64,000 nt of DNA from Laspinema sp. D2d (lineage in GTDB: Bacteria > Cyanobacteriota > Cyanobacteriia > Cyanobacteriales > Laspinemataceae): NCBI RefSeq assembly GCF_025370755.1, contig NZ_JAMXFC010000016.1, positions 1-64,000 on the forward strand, given 5' to 3'. Shown piece by piece: positions 30,095 through 39,439 of the stretch. The position numbers and the translations under genes were made by a program. Within the stretch, counting starts at the first letter, position 1. Each line of letters opens with the position of its first letter. Under the pieces are notes generated by a model that saw only the letters and a program-made list of their open reading frames with translations, had not been told where the DNA came from and did no database searches.

Positions 30095-30964
30095 ATGACG
30101 ATTGTCAGTTCAACACAAGAAACACAAGCAACAATAGGGCAAGATCTATCCCGGATGCCGCCTGACTGGCCGGTTATCATTTTCATGATTGCAATTCATG
30201 CTTTTGCCCTATTCGCATTCCTGCCAAGCAACTTTAGTTGGGCGGCAGTGGGGTTAGCGGTCTTTTTCCACTGGGTAACCGGGGGTCTGGGAATTACCCT
30301 GGGATTTCATCGATTAGTGACTCATCGCAGCTTTACTGCACCCAAGTGGTTAGAGTATTTTCTGATCCTGTGCGGCACCCTCAGCTGTCAAGGGAGTCCG
30401 ATCGATTGGGTTGGACTGCATCGTGCACATCATCTCCACTCGGATAATACCGCTGATCCCCATGACTCCAATCAGGGGTTCTGGTGGAGCCACATGGGCT
30501 GGCTATTCTATCATTCTCCCGCTGAGGCGGAAATCCCTCGCTTAACAAAAGATATTGCAGACGATCCGTTTTATCAGTTTTGCGACAAGTTTTTACTGCC
30601 GCTTCAAATTGCTTTAGGTATTAGTTTCTACTTTTTAGGCGAAGCCATTTCTCCCGGACTTGGCTGGTCCTTCGTGGTTTGGGGAATTTTTGTTCGCCTT
30701 GTCGTGGTGTTTCACTGCACCTGGTTTGTGAACAGCGCCACTCATAAGTTTGGCTATCGCACCTATGACAGTGAAGATCGCTCTACGAACTGCTGGTGGG
30801 TTGCGTTAGTCACCTATGGCGAAGGTTGGCACAATAATCACCATGCCTATCAATATTCTGCCCGACATGGAATGCAGTGGTGGGAAATTGATTTTACTTG
30901 GATGACGATTCAAATTTTACAAGCCCTGGGCCTTGCGAAAAATGTCAAGTTAGTTGGGAAATAA
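30095..30964 (+). CDS. desC: acyl-lipid delta-9 fatty acid desaturase
   Basis: Introduces the first double bond at C9 of acyl chains bound to membrane glycerolipids, using ferredoxin. The three His boxes are intact: HRLVTH, HRAHH and HNNHH. Four hydrophobic segments match a membrane desaturase. The frame opens at 30020, but cyanobacterial DesC proteins begin with an MTI-like start, so ATG 30095 (289 residues) is preferred; AAGG lies 9 bases upstream. A strong terminator follows. Other desaturase types are less likely because the length and box spacing are those of the delta-9 group. Confidence 0.93.
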   Translation: MTIVSSTQETQATIGQDLSRMPPDWPVIIFMIAIHAFALFAFLPSNFSWAAVGLAVFFHWVTGGLGITLGFHRLVTHRSFTAPKWLEYFLILCGTLSCQGSPIDWVGLHRAHHLHSDNTADPHDSNQGFWWSHMGWLFYHSPAEAEIPRLTKDIADDPFYQFCDKFLLPLQIALGISFYFLGEAISPGLGWSFVVWGIFVRLVVVFHCTWFVNSATHKFGYRTYDSEDRSTNCWWVALVTYGEGWHNNHHAYQYSARHGMQWWEIDFTWMTIQILQALGLAKNVKLVGK

Positions 30965-31014
30965 CCACTGAGGTTTAAACCGGCAAAACTCGGATTGGAT
31001 TGAGAAAAAAAGAG

Positions 31015-31045
31015 TGGGGAGGATAAATCAAATTTATCCTCCCCA
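31015..31045 (+). terminator. terminator of desC
   Basis: TGGGGAGGATAAAT pairs perfectly with ATTTATCCTCCCCA around a 3-base loop, followed by TTTTT. Confidence 0.9.
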
Positions 31046-31053
31046 TTTTTAAT

Positions 31054-31241
31054 AGACTTTTTGGTGAATACCGGATTGATCCCCCCAAACCCCCCTTAAC
31101 AAGGGGGGCTTAAGGATTTATTTCTATGGCTTTCCCCCATTAAATCAATATTTATTCCTCTGGCGTTCCCCTTAAGAAGGAGGACGGGAGGGGGATTTCC
31201 TGGGGAGAAGGGGGGTTCATCCGTTATTGTGCAAGAGGTCT
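31054..31241. repeat. MITE-like inverted-repeat element, copy 1
   Basis: Left end AGACTTTTTGGTGAATA, right end TATTGTGCAAGAGGTCT, an imperfect terminal inverted repeat. Inside is the core GGATTGATCCCCCCAA followed by a C-run and G-run hairpin. Related copies lie at 48718-48796 and 55265-55349. Confidence 0.65.
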
Positions 31242-31263
31242 CATGAATCCGAGATGGAAGGGT

Positions 31264-32541
31264 TTAAACTTGACCTTTGCCTTGAATAATATGTTTGACA
31301 GTAGTCAAACTTTCCATGCTAATTAAGCCTCGGCGATGGCCTTTTTGGTTGGACATTCCTAGAAAAATAGCATCTCCCTGTTTGGGATAGCGGTAAAAGC
31401 GAGGCGAAGCGTTGATATAGGTTGAGGCGCTGTTGACTCCTCCCCCAAATTGAGAACTTTCCAGATAGGATTCAGTGACGATACAATCCGCATGACCACT
31501 GCTGTATTGATTAATCCAGGCGATCGCCGCTTCCAGATTATCCACCACTTTAAAGGCGACAGTTTTGGTTAAATAGGCCGAAGACCATTCTGATTCTTCT
31601 ACTTTTTTTAAGTCTGGAAACTCTTCACTGAGAAGGTCATCTACCCGAACTTCAAACCCTTTATCTTGCAAGCTATTAAACAACATTGCTAAGGAGGAGG
31701 GTTTTTGATTGGGATGAATCAGGACTTTTTCAATGGCATTGACGGGATCGGGTTCACTTTGGTGGGAGTCTTGAATCATCCAGCGTGCCAAATCCATACT
31801 CCCGCTGGGGGACCAATACAGGTAACAGTTACCCATGCCGGATTTGAGTACCGGGACCGTTGCTTGACGAATCACCTGCTGGACGAGACTAGGGCGACCG
31901 TAAGGGATGACTAAATTGATATATTTATCTTGGCGGACTAAATCGCGGGTGGAAACCCCCATTTCTGCCGGAATCATTTCCAGACAGCCTTCGGGCATAT
32001 CTGCTTTGAATAGGGCGCGTTGCAAGGCATCGGCGATCGCAGTGTTGGAGTGGGCTGCATACATTCCGCCTTTGAGAATCAGACAGTTGCCGGTTTTGAT
32101 GCATAACCCGGCGGCGATCGCCCCTAAATCTGGTAACGCTTCATAGACTAAACTGATTACCCCTAAAGGCATCAACTGGCAGTAAGATTGTGACCCCTCC
32201 ACCTGGTAGGAGGCATTCATAACCCGGCGCATCGGATCGGATAATTCCGCCAACCGTTGCAGAATTTGCACCGTTGTTTGGATTCGTTCTGGGGTCAACT
32301 TGAGCCATTCCAGAATTAAATCAGGCACTGCCATTTCCCGCGACGCTTCCAAATCGAGGGTATTGGCTTCTAAAATATCATCCGAGGCTTGCTTGAGGGA
32401 TTTCGCCATCTCCTCCAAAGCACGGGTTCGTTGTTGGCTGGAAGTCTGCGCCATGATCAAAGAAGCTTGATAGACGCTCTCCACGACTGCCATCGCATCA
32501 GGATTTGGGGGAAAAGTAGAATCTGTTGTCATCGAGCTCAT
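31264..32541 (-). CDS. proA: glutamate-5-semialdehyde dehydrogenase (gamma-glutamyl phosphate reductase)
   Basis: Reduces gamma-glutamyl phosphate to glutamate semialdehyde with NADPH in proline synthesis. 425 residues of the ALDH fold: MPLGVISLVYEALPD, LKGGMYAAHSNTA, VIPYGRPSL, VLKSGMGNCYLYW and SSQFGGGVNSASTYINASPRF. The conserved catalytic Cys of ProA aligns with the GNCYLY segment. The gene's ATG (32541) directly abuts the TAG stop of the upstream gene; a second ATG at 32532 is an alternative start. Translational coupling is likely. Confidence 0.92.
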   Translation of the reverse strand: MSSMTTDSTFPPNPDAMAVVESVYQASLIMAQTSSQQRTRALEEMAKSLKQASDDILEANTLDLEASREMAVPDLILEWLKLTPERIQTTVQILQRLAELSDPMRRVMNASYQVEGSQSYCQLMPLGVISLVYEALPDLGAIAAGLCIKTGNCLILKGGMYAAHSNTAIADALQRALFKADMPEGCLEMIPAEMGVSTRDLVRQDKYINLVIPYGRPSLVQQVIRQATVPVLKSGMGNCYLYWSPSGSMDLARWMIQDSHQSEPDPVNAIEKVLIHPNQKPSSLAMLFNSLQDKGFEVRVDDLLSEEFPDLKKVEESEWSSAYLTKTVAFKVVDNLEAAIAWINQYSSGHADCIVTESYLESSQFGGGVNSASTYINASPRFYRYPKQGDAIFLGMSNQKGHRRGLISMESLTTVKHIIQGKGQV

Positions 32542-32949
32542 CTATCGCCTGTAAGCCAACCAAACCATTAAGGCTGGCAAGGTTGCCAGCAACACCGCTA
32601 AAATGACCCAAGGGATCACACTGGGGCCTAGGGGTAACCCCAAAGCGTAGGGTAACCAGAATACCACTAGGCCGATGACAATCACGAGGGACATGGGTAA
32701 GTAACTCTCCCTCAGTCGGGTATTGGTGACGCACCACTGATTGCCGTTCCAGTTCCAACACCGTTTATAGGGTGAGTTAGTCGGGAGTTGCTCGATTCCC
32801 TGTCCATCTTCAGTAACCACAAAAATATTTTGACACCGATCGCACCCCAAGGCTTCGGTTAGGGTGATCGGGACCAAACGTCCCCGCCGCCTACAGGGAC
32901 AGGGGTACTCTGCATTGAGGTCGATCTTTTGGGATTTTTGAGATGGCAC
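32542..32949 (-). CDS. cyanobacterial zinc-ribbon-like membrane protein, unknown function
   Basis: 135 residues. N-terminal half has paired cysteines (EYPCPCRRRG and LGCDRCQNIF) that look like a zinc ribbon, followed by a Trp-rich stretch (KRCWNWNGNQWCV) and two membrane helices (about 86-105 and 108-130). Its stop codon touches the proA start, so the two genes form an operon. No functional link to proline synthesis is obvious. The start is ATG at 32949. Confidence 0.75.
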   Translation of the reverse strand: MPSQKSQKIDLNAEYPCPCRRRGRLVPITLTEALGCDRCQNIFVVTEDGQGIEQLPTNSPYKRCWNWNGNQWCVTNTRLRESYLPMSLVIVIGLVVFWLPYALGLPLGPSVIPWVILAVLLATLPALMVWLAYRR

Positions 32950-33294
32950 AGGCGCTAATCCATAAAAATTCCACGACTTTACAACATAGACTTGCCAATC
33001 TCTGCGATCGATGATCCTCGGCGATCGCCTGGAAATTTTGACAGCTTACGATAGGAGCTTAATGCTCCATTTTTCCCGTTTATATTACAGGACTGATTGT
33101 AGCATTCGGGAGTTTTCATCACCTTGAGGTTATCTGCCCGGATCTTAACATCGTTTTTTGACTTGAGCGTTCGCCCTGCTGGCAACTTACACTCAGGCTT
33201 GCAACTGGATCATAACAACTGTAATCGGGATTCTCAAGGGAATTCCCGATCGCAAAAGCTATTTTTGATCAGATAATTCATGGATAGTTTAAAA
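32950..33294. other. intergenic upstream of the zinc-ribbon gene
   Basis: No supported gene. Contains several HIP1-type palindromes near 33003-33030 and ends at tRNA-Gly. A 68-codon minus-strand frame (32979-33185) looks random. Confidence 0.5.
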
Positions 33295-33366
33295 AGCGGG
33301 TAACGCGATTCGAACGCGCGACATTCACCTTGGCAAGGTGACGCTCTACCACTGAGCTATACCCGC
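33295..33366 (-). tRNA. tRNA-Gly (anticodon GCC)
   Basis: Minus-strand cloverleaf of 72 nt: acceptor GCGGGTA with TACCCGC, D-arm AGCTCAGTGGTAGAGC, anticodon stem TCACC/GGTGA around TTGCCAA (anticodon GCC), T-arm CGCGCGTTCGAATCGCG, discriminator T. CCA is not encoded. It lies downstream of ribH on the same strand. Confidence 0.97.
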
Positions 33367-33474
33367 AAATCTTTGACTTTATTAGTATGGCAGATTCACC
33401 AGGGTTTGTCAAGGCGATCGCTCAAAAAATTTTTGAGCGTCGCTCAAAGCCCTGAAACGATGGGCAGACAAGCC

Positions 33475-34077
33475 TTATTCCAGTTCGGCATCCGAAGAAA
33501 CCTGGGCGGATCGAGGTTGTTTTAATGCAGAAGCTGGTAACGAGCGATCGCCACCGCCTAGGGCCGCTTTCTGAGGGGCATTCCCCTCCCCAGAACCTAC
33601 CTGATTTAAGCACCGCATCAAACTCGCCATTTCCAGGGCATTCATGCCATAATCCCAGCCCTTATTACTTTTCACCCCTGCCCGTTCTAGGGCTTGTTGC
33701 ATCGTATCCGCCGTAATAATGCCAAAAATCACCGGTACTCCCGTCTGATATCCCGCCGCTGCAATCCCTTTCGAGACCTCTGCTGCCACATAATCAAAAT
33801 GAGGGGTTTGACCTCGGATCACTGCACCTAAGCAAATCACCGCATCATAGCGCCCAGAAACAGCGAGTTGACGCGCCACAATGGGCACTTCAAAACTCCC
33901 GGGAATCCATACATAATCTACCTGAGTCCCCTGGGGATCCACATCCACACCGTGACGCTTCAGAGCATCTTCACAGCCCTGTAACAGTTTGCCCACAATC
34001 AAATCATTGAAGCGACTGATCACGATCGCAAACCGCAAGCCCTCAGTCTGGGTAAACGTTCCCTCAAAAACGGCCAT
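33475..34077 (-). CDS. ribH: 6,7-dimethyl-8-ribityllumazine synthase
   Basis: Condenses 5-amino-6-ribitylaminouracil with dihydroxybutanone phosphate, the penultimate step of riboflavin synthesis. Motifs: [53 protein letters not shown] with the catalytic His, and [17 protein letters not shown]. The core ends near residue 160. The remaining about 40 residues (Gly, Ser, Ala and Pro-rich) are an extra C-terminal tail not needed for the fold. The start is ATG at 34077. Next to psbZ on the same strand, an arrangement I also associate with other cyanobacteria. Confidence 0.95.
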   Translation of the reverse strand: MAVFEGTFTQTEGLRFAIVISRFNDLIVGKLLQGCEDALKRHGVDVDPQGTQVDYVWIPGSFEVPIVARQLAVSGRYDAVICLGAVIRGQTPHFDYVAAEVSKGIAAAGYQTGVPVIFGIITADTMQQALERAGVKSNKGWDYGMNALEMASLMRCLNQVGSGEGNAPQKAALGGGDRSLPASALKQPRSAQVSSDAELE

Positions 34078-34237
34078 ATTAGTTTTAGGTCTAATTGATT
34101 ATCGATAAAGTTGTAGGGGTAAGCCTTCATGCTCCCCCTGTGGAATGGGCGATCGGGAATCGAAAGGACAAAAGACCATCGGAATCACACCGATCGCCCA
34201 TTGAACCTTCCGATCACTGCCCGAAATATCCTGGCGC

Positions 34238-34426
34238 TTATACCACCAAAAAGTTTAAAACTCCCACCAGAATCACCAGAGCAAACCAAACACCCGAACC
34301 AATGAACAGCAGGGGTTTAGATTGATCCCAGTTTTGGGGAGAGGCATAAGCGACAGGAACGCCCACGACCATCACAAAAGACAAGAAAACCAGAGCGGCA
34401 AGAGCCAGTTGAAAAATAATTGTCAT
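34238..34426 (-). CDS. psbZ: photosystem II protein Z
   Basis: Two-helix subunit at the edge of photosystem II that contacts CP43 and PsbK. The 62-residue product shows both helices (about 3-28 and 38-60) joined by the conserved loop [20 protein letters not shown]. The length matches PsbZ/Ycf9 exactly. The start is ATG at 34426, preceded on the minus strand by the purine-rich AAAGGAAG. Confidence 0.95.
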   Translation of the reverse strand: MTIIFQLALAALVFLSFVMVVGVPVAYASPQNWDQSKPLLFIGSGVWFALVILVGVLNFLVV

Positions 34427-34563
34427 TTTTTTTTCTTCCTTTGACAGCAGTGGTCTAGTAATCAGGGTTGAAACTAGAGCAAACTAAGGTTAATTAATCG
34501 CTCTGATTCCTAACCTACCAAAAAATGACCCACTCTCATAGAGGGGGTACAGGCTTTATTGTT

Positions 34564-34641
34564 AGGGAGGTGGGGGGGATGGGGAGGATGGGGAGGATGG
34601 GGGAGATGGGGAGGATGGGGGAGATGGGGAGGATGGGGATT
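34564..34641. repeat. polypurine tract (left arm)
   Basis: Nearly pure G/A sequence built from GGGGAGGAT and GGGGGAGAT units, about eight 9-base units in a row. It is complementary to 34781-34850. Confidence 0.9.
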
Positions 34642-34780
34642 TTTGTAGTAACGACTTCAGTCGTTTCCTCGTGACTTAGCTTAAGCAAGTCACGCTTTTA
34701 GAAGGTTCTGCCTCCAGTCCCTATACAGGCGCTTAAGCTGCTGATTGTGCGTATCATGGCACAGTCATGACAGGAGGAAA

Positions 34781-34850
34781 TCTCCCCATCTCCCCCATCC
34801 TCCCTATCTCCCCCATCCTCCCCATCTCCCCCATCCTCCCCATCTCCCTA
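34781..34850. repeat. polypyrimidine tract (right arm)
   Basis: CCCCATCTCCCCCATCCTC-type units, the reverse complement of the left tract over at least 50 bases. It lies just before the CCA-enzyme start. It is in frame with that gene but looks non-coding. Confidence 0.9.
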
Positions 34851-34858
34851 ACAAACAC

Positions 34859-37711
34859 ATGACAAGAAAAATGGACATTATTTTGTGTCATACCACGGCA
34901 GATTTCGATACCTTGGGGGCTGCGGTGGGAGTGACTCGGTTATCCCCGGGAAGTCGAATTGTACTAGCGGGGGGTTGCCATCCGGGAGTGCGGCAATTTT
35001 TGGCGTTACATCGGGATGAGTACCCCTTGATTGAACGGCGATCGGTCAATCCCGATCGCATTCGGTCCGTGACGGTAGTGGATACCCAACAGCGCGATCG
35101 CCTGGGTAAAACCGCAGAATGGTTAGATTTGCCCGTCCCGATTTCAGTCTGGGATCATCACCCTCATGTTCACAGCGATATTCCAGCGACAGAGACTCAT
35201 ATTGAAGCCCTAGGAGCCACGACGACGGCGATCGTGGAACAGCTTCGCCTAGGATTAGACCCTCATCCCAACGGACCAATTTTGAATGTGGCTGAAGCAA
35301 CAGTCATGGCCCTGGGTATTCATGTGGATACGGGGTCTTTAACCTTTGACCATACAACCCCTAGGGATGCGATCGCCTTAGCTTGGTTAATGGAACAAGG
35401 CGCTTCCTTATCGGTGATTGCCGAATATATCGAACCGGGATTATCCCCCCGACTCCAGGACCTACTCACCACTGCCTTAGACACCCTACACACCGAAACC
35501 ATCCAGGGTCATCCCGTTTCTACGGTGCTGTTGGAAACCCCGGAATACATTGCTGGATTATCTAGTGTTGCAGCGCAAATCATGGAGATTACCGACACGG
35601 AAGCGCTGCTGTTGGGAAATCGCTATCCCATTAAAGGCTCTGATGAACATCGGCTCATGGTGATTGGCCGATCGCGCATTGCCAGGACCAATCTCCAAAC
35701 TCTATTCACCCCTTGGGGGGGTGGGGGACATCCCCGTGCCAGTTCGGTTAGTTTGCGCCTCACGGACCCGGTAGCTACCTTCCAGGAAATCCTCGAAGAC
35801 TTTAAAACACAAATTCCACATCAACCTGTCGCCCGAGAATTGATGTCTTCTCCAGTCCGGACCATTCGACCCGAGACTACCATTCATGAAGCTCAACGGA
35901 TTCTGTTGCGCTACGGACATTCGGGGTTATCTGTGGTGAATGAAGCAGGAACCCTCGTGGGGGTGATTTGTCGCCGGGACCTGGATATTGCCCTGCATCA
36001 TGGATTGGGTCATGCCCCAGTTAAAGGCTATATGAGTAGCAATGTTAGAACGATCGCCCCGGATACGCCTTTACCGGAGATTGAGGACCTGATGGTAACC
36101 TTTGATATCGGTCGATTGCCGGTGTTGTCTGAAGGGGCATTGCAAGGAATTGTGACCCGCACTGATGTCTTGCGACAACTGCACCAAGATAGTGCGATCG
36201 GCTCTAAGAGCAATTTAACCACTGGAAGTCCGCCCTATTGTCCCTTACCTCGGGAAGTTGCCTCCCTGTTGGCTAATCGCCTCGCGCCGCAACTGGGGAC
36301 CCTCCTCAATCGGGCGGCCCAATTGGCGGAAGAACGGGGGTGGCATCTTTATCTCGTCGGTGGAGCGGTGCGGGACATCCTCTGGGCAATTTATCACCAA
36401 GAGGGGAGCGCGGGGTTTAAATTATTAGAGAAAGAGGAGAGCCGGAAAGAACCCGAAGGCGATCGCGCACCCCTGCTGCTAACAGATATTGATCTCGTTG
36501 TGGATGGGTTCGATTCTCGTGCCGATGATGCTGCCGGGGTCGAACTGGCTGAACAACTTCAAAAACTTTATCCTACGGCTCGTTTAGATATTCACGGCCA
36601 ATTTCAAACTGCTGCCTTGTTGTGGCATAAAGACCCGGAGTTAGATTCTCTATGGGTCGATATTGCCACAGCACGGACGGAATTTTATCCCTATCCAGCG
36701 GCAAATCCCGAAGTTGAAGCCTCCTCCATTCGGCAAGACCTCTACCGCAGAGATTTTACCTTGAATGCCCTCGCTGTGAGGCTCACGGGGCCGAATCGTC
36801 GCGGGGAAATCTTAGATTTCTTTGGGGGTTGGTTAGATTTACAGGCGGGACAGATTCGGGTGTTACACGCCAATAGTTTTATTGAGGACCCGACGCGGAT
36901 TTATCGGGCGGTGCGGTTTGCGGTGCGGTTGGGATTCGAGATTGAACCTCAGACTCAAGGGTATATTCGGCTGGCGATGGAGAGTGGGGTGTATTTGCGA
37001 TCGCCGGAGTTAACTCGGCGCGTGCCTGCATTGGAAACCAGACTGAAGAATGAACTGAAATATATTTTACAAGCCCCTTACTGGCAACGGGCTTTGCAAT
37101 TATTAGACTCCTTTGATGCATTACGCTGTATCCATCCCAGCTTAAAATTAGACCGGGATTTATGGCAGCAACTGCGATCGGTCGATCGCTGGATTCGTCA
37201 AATTCAGGGTACGGTGAATGGAGCCGAATCGCCGCTTAAAACCCTTCCCGAATCGTGGCAGATTCGCCTAGAACTGCTAATTGCTCATTTAGAGCCGCAA
37301 TGGCGGGGAGAAGTGGCCCAAAATTTGCAAATGAGTACCGATAGCATTGAGCGCTTAGAACAGTTGGCAACGGCGGCGATCGCCGTTACTCCGGTGCAGG
37401 AGATTTCCCGACCCAGCGAGGTAGTCCGATTGTTAAGCCGTTATGACCGGACGTTGTTGATGGCGATCGCCGTTATGAGTCCCAAAGTGGTCAGGCGGCG
37501 AATCTGGCAATATATCCATCACTGGATGAATGCTAAACCCTTACTCAACGGCAATGATCTCAAAGCCCTCGGTTACAAACCCGGACCCCACTTTAAGACC
37601 ATTTTAGACAGCCTGCTTGCGGCCACCCTAGACGGGCAAATTCAAAGCCGCTCTGATGCCGAGGCGTATCTAGGCCAATATTTTCCCCGGGACTCCATTC
37701 AACGACCCTAG
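34859..37711 (+). CDS. DHH phosphoesterase - CBS - tRNA CCA nucleotidyltransferase fusion
   Basis: 951 residues from ATG 34859. The open frame runs upstream through the C/T repeat tract, but that adds only PHLPHPP-type repeats and is rejected. Domains: DHH part (CHTTADFDTLGAAVG, WDHHPHVH, GGGGHPRAS; about 1-330), two CBS domains (about 340-460), then a class II poly(A)/CCA polymerase with LYLVGGAVRDILW (about 498), DIDLVVDG (catalytic Asps, about 543) and RRDFTLNALAV. This layout is known in cyanobacteria and some other bacteria. Both tRNA genes here lack CCA, so the activity is needed. Whether it adds CCA, CC or A alone cannot be told by eye. Confidence 0.9.
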   Translation: MTRKMDIILCHTTADFDTLGAAVGVTRLSPGSRIVLAGGCHPGVRQFLALHRDEYPLIERRSVNPDRIRSVTVVDTQQRDRLGKTAEWLDLPVPISVWDHHPHVHSDIPATETHIEALGATTTAIVEQLRLGLDPHPNGPILNVAEATVMALGIHVDTGSLTFDHTTPRDAIALAWLMEQGASLSVIAEYIEPGLSPRLQDLLTTALDTLHTETIQGHPVSTVLLETPEYIAGLSSVAAQIMEITDTEALLLGNRYPIKGSDEHRLMVIGRSRIARTNLQTLFTPWGGGGHPRASSVSLRLTDPVATFQEILEDFKTQIPHQPVARELMSSPVRTIRPETTIHEAQRILLRYGHSGLSVVNEAGTLVGVICRRDLDIALHHGLGHAPVKGYMSSNVRTIAPDTPLPEIEDLMVTFDIGRLPVLSEGALQGIVTRTDVLRQLHQDSAIGSKSNLTTGSPPYCPLPREVASLLANRLAPQLGTLLNRAAQLAEERGWHLYLVGGAVRDILWAIYHQEGSAGFKLLEKEESRKEPEGDRAPLLLTDIDLVVDGFDSRADDAAGVELAEQLQKLYPTARLDIHGQFQTAALLWHKDPELDSLWVDIATARTEFYPYPAANPEVEASSIRQDLYRRDFTLNALAVRLTGPNRRGEILDFFGGWLDLQAGQIRVLHANSFIEDPTRIYRAVRFAVRLGFEIEPQTQGYIRLAMESGVYLRSPELTRRVPALETRLKNELKYILQAPYWQRALQLLDSFDALRCIHPSLKLDRDLWQQLRSVDRWIRQIQGTVNGAESPLKTLPESWQIRLELLIAHLEPQWRGEVAQNLQMSTDSIERLEQLATAAIAVTPVQEISRPSEVVRLLSRYDRTLLMAIAVMSPKVVRRRIWQYIHHWMNAKPLLNGNDLKALGYKPGPHFKTILDSLLAATLDGQIQSRSDAEAYLGQYFPRDSIQRP

Positions 37712-37802
37712 GGGATTTTCAATTCAGGCAGTCAAAAGGGTTCTGTTTTGGGAAGATTTTTAGATACAGCTTTCCTTGCTAACTCTCTACCACTAAACCA
37801 AT

Positions 37803-39152
37803 ATGGATGCTAACGAACTGCTGAAGCGGTATGCAGCAGGAGAAAGGGATTTTCGGGGTGCCTACTTAGTCCGTGCTGACTTGATGTTTGCTGAACTCAG
37901 TCTGGCGGATTTATACGATGCCGACCTAAGTTGTGCTGACCTGTTTGAGGCCAAACTCAGTGGCATCAAACTCAGTGGAGCCAATTTAGAAAATGCTCAC
38001 CTGAGCCGTGCGGACTTGAGTAATGGCAAGCTCTTTGGCGCTAAATTAAGCTATGCCGACCTCAGTCGGGCCGATTTGTTTCGGGCGGATTTATTTCGAG
38101 CTGAACTCAGCGATGCGGACCTTCATCGCGCTAATCTCACCCGCGCCGACCTCAGTGGAGCCAACCTGACTCGGGCTAATTTGAATGAAGCCACCTTAAA
38201 TCAAGCTAATTTAAGCGATAGTAATCTTTCTTTTGCCAGTCTGAATAATGCCAAGTTACATGGGGCCAAATTGAACGGGGCCAATTTAAGTGAAGCGCGA
38301 CTCTTTGATAGTGACCTCACTGGAGCTAAATTAGAAAAAGCAGACTTGAGAAATGCTGAACTATTCGCCGCTAAATTAATTGAAGCTAATTTAGTAGAAG
38401 CCGACTTACGCAACGCCAAATTTAGTGAAGCCAATTTGAGCAAAGCCAAGCTCGATGGAACGAATCTGTCTGGAAGTAATCTGAGTCGCACCAACCTCAG
38501 TGAAGCCAGTTTGAGTGAAGCCAATTTGACCGAAGCGAACCTCAGTGAAGCGACTTTACGGAAAGCAAACCTCAGCGGGGCCAAATTGTGTGATGCTAAT
38601 CTCAGTCGCGCCAACCTCAGCGAAGCGAATTTACTAGGAGCGGATCTGTCGAGTCCCAAGAGAGAGCCGATCGCCGAGCGGTCCTTGTCCCTCAAAAATA
38701 AAAAATCTGTCATGCTGGGTCGCGATCCCAGCGTTTCCTTACAGATTTATTCCCCGTTTGTCTCCCGTCGTCATGCTTCCATCGATATCGAAGAGAATGG
38801 ACAATATATTATTCGTGACCATAACAGCACGAATGGGGTCTTTGTCAATGACCAGCAAATCGAGGAATCAATGGTGTTACCCGATGGAGCCCGAATTCGC
38901 ATCGGACCTTTTCTGTTAATTCTCAACGGGGATGAACTGGAATTGCAGGATGAGCAAAACCGGCAACCCACTTCCCTGAGTGAGGCTGATTTAAGTCAAG
39001 CGGACTTGCGGAATGCCAACCTAACCGGGGCGAATTTCTATCGGGCTAACCTCAAAGGTGCTAACCTTTATGGCGCGAACCTCACCGGCAGCAATCTGAG
39101 CCATGCCAACCTCGCGGGCGCTACAATGCCAGATGGGTCAATTCATCCCTAG
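37803..39152 (+). CDS. pentapeptide-repeat protein with an embedded FHA domain
   Basis: 449 residues. Residues about 15-290 are A(D/N)LXX pentapeptide repeats. An FHA phosphothreonine-binding domain then follows (about 295-385), with MLGRDPSVSLQ, SPFVSRRHASI and RDHNSTNGVFVND; the Arg, Ser, Asn and Gly contacts are present. Pentapeptides resume at about 390 and run to the end. FHA domains read Ser/Thr kinase output, so the protein may be a scaffold recruited by phosphorylation. The start is ATG at 37803, 91 bases after the CCA-enzyme stop. No signal peptide. Confidence 0.92.
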   Translation: MDANELLKRYAAGERDFRGAYLVRADLMFAELSLADLYDADLSCADLFEAKLSGIKLSGANLENAHLSRADLSNGKLFGAKLSYADLSRADLFRADLFRAELSDADLHRANLTRADLSGANLTRANLNEATLNQANLSDSNLSFASLNNAKLHGAKLNGANLSEARLFDSDLTGAKLEKADLRNAELFAAKLIEANLVEADLRNAKFSEANLSKAKLDGTNLSGSNLSRTNLSEASLSEANLTEANLSEATLRKANLSGAKLCDANLSRANLSEANLLGADLSSPKREPIAERSLSLKNKKSVMLGRDPSVSLQIYSPFVSRRHASIDIEENGQYIIRDHNSTNGVFVNDQQIEESMVLPDGARIRIGPFLLILNGDELELQDEQNRQPTSLSEADLSQADLRNANLTGANFYRANLKGANLYGANLTGSNLSHANLAGATMPDGSIHP

Positions 39153-39249
39153 GCATCCCTAGGCGATCGGTAAAGTGATCCCCACAACCGGCGCGGGATT
39201 GAACCCCTACAGCCTGCCTAGAGCTTTGGAACAGTCGTGAATCCCTAGG

Positions 39250-39325
39250 ACAAGAAACCGGGTTTCTGTTCTCGATTGGTTGCTAATAGGTATAAATTTT
39301 ATTGAGAAACCCGGTTTTTAACCGC
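39250..39325. repeat. AAACCCGGTTT dispersed repeat pair
   Basis: ACAAGAAACCGGGTTTCTG and, 50 bases on, GAGAAACCCGGTTTTTA. Each is nearly palindromic and the two can also pair with each other. The same motif recurs at 51878-52040 and 54826-54840. Confidence 0.8.
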
Positions 39326-39439
39326 TATCCTGTTCACCCCCTAGATAGCCTTCACAGACCAATGTTTGCTAGAGTATTTCATTCGGAGTCAGTCTCCGGT
39401 TGAATGCCCATACCGAAACTTCTACTTGTAACGTCTAAA

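Larger units (their letters stand above)
30965..31263. other. gap between convergent desC and proA
   Basis: No gene. Filled by the desC terminator and an inverted-repeat element (31054-31241). Confidence 0.7.
34427..34858. other. gap with facing polypurine and polypyrimidine tracts
   Basis: No gene. It contains the psbZ upstream region and two long complementary repeat tracts described separately. A small hairpin ACGACTTCAGTCGT lies between them near 34651. Confidence 0.7.

Noticed and set aside
34564-34641. Possible CRISPR array
   Set aside because: Units are contiguous 9-mers without unique spacers, and no cas gene is present.
34745-34858. N-terminal extension of the CCA enzyme made of PHLPHPP-type repeats
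   Set aside because: It is just the translation of the C/T tract; the family begins at the DIILCHTT segment.
38201-38713. Antisense frame rich in LASLRLA-type repeats
   Set aside because: Shadow of the pentapeptide repeats on the other strand.
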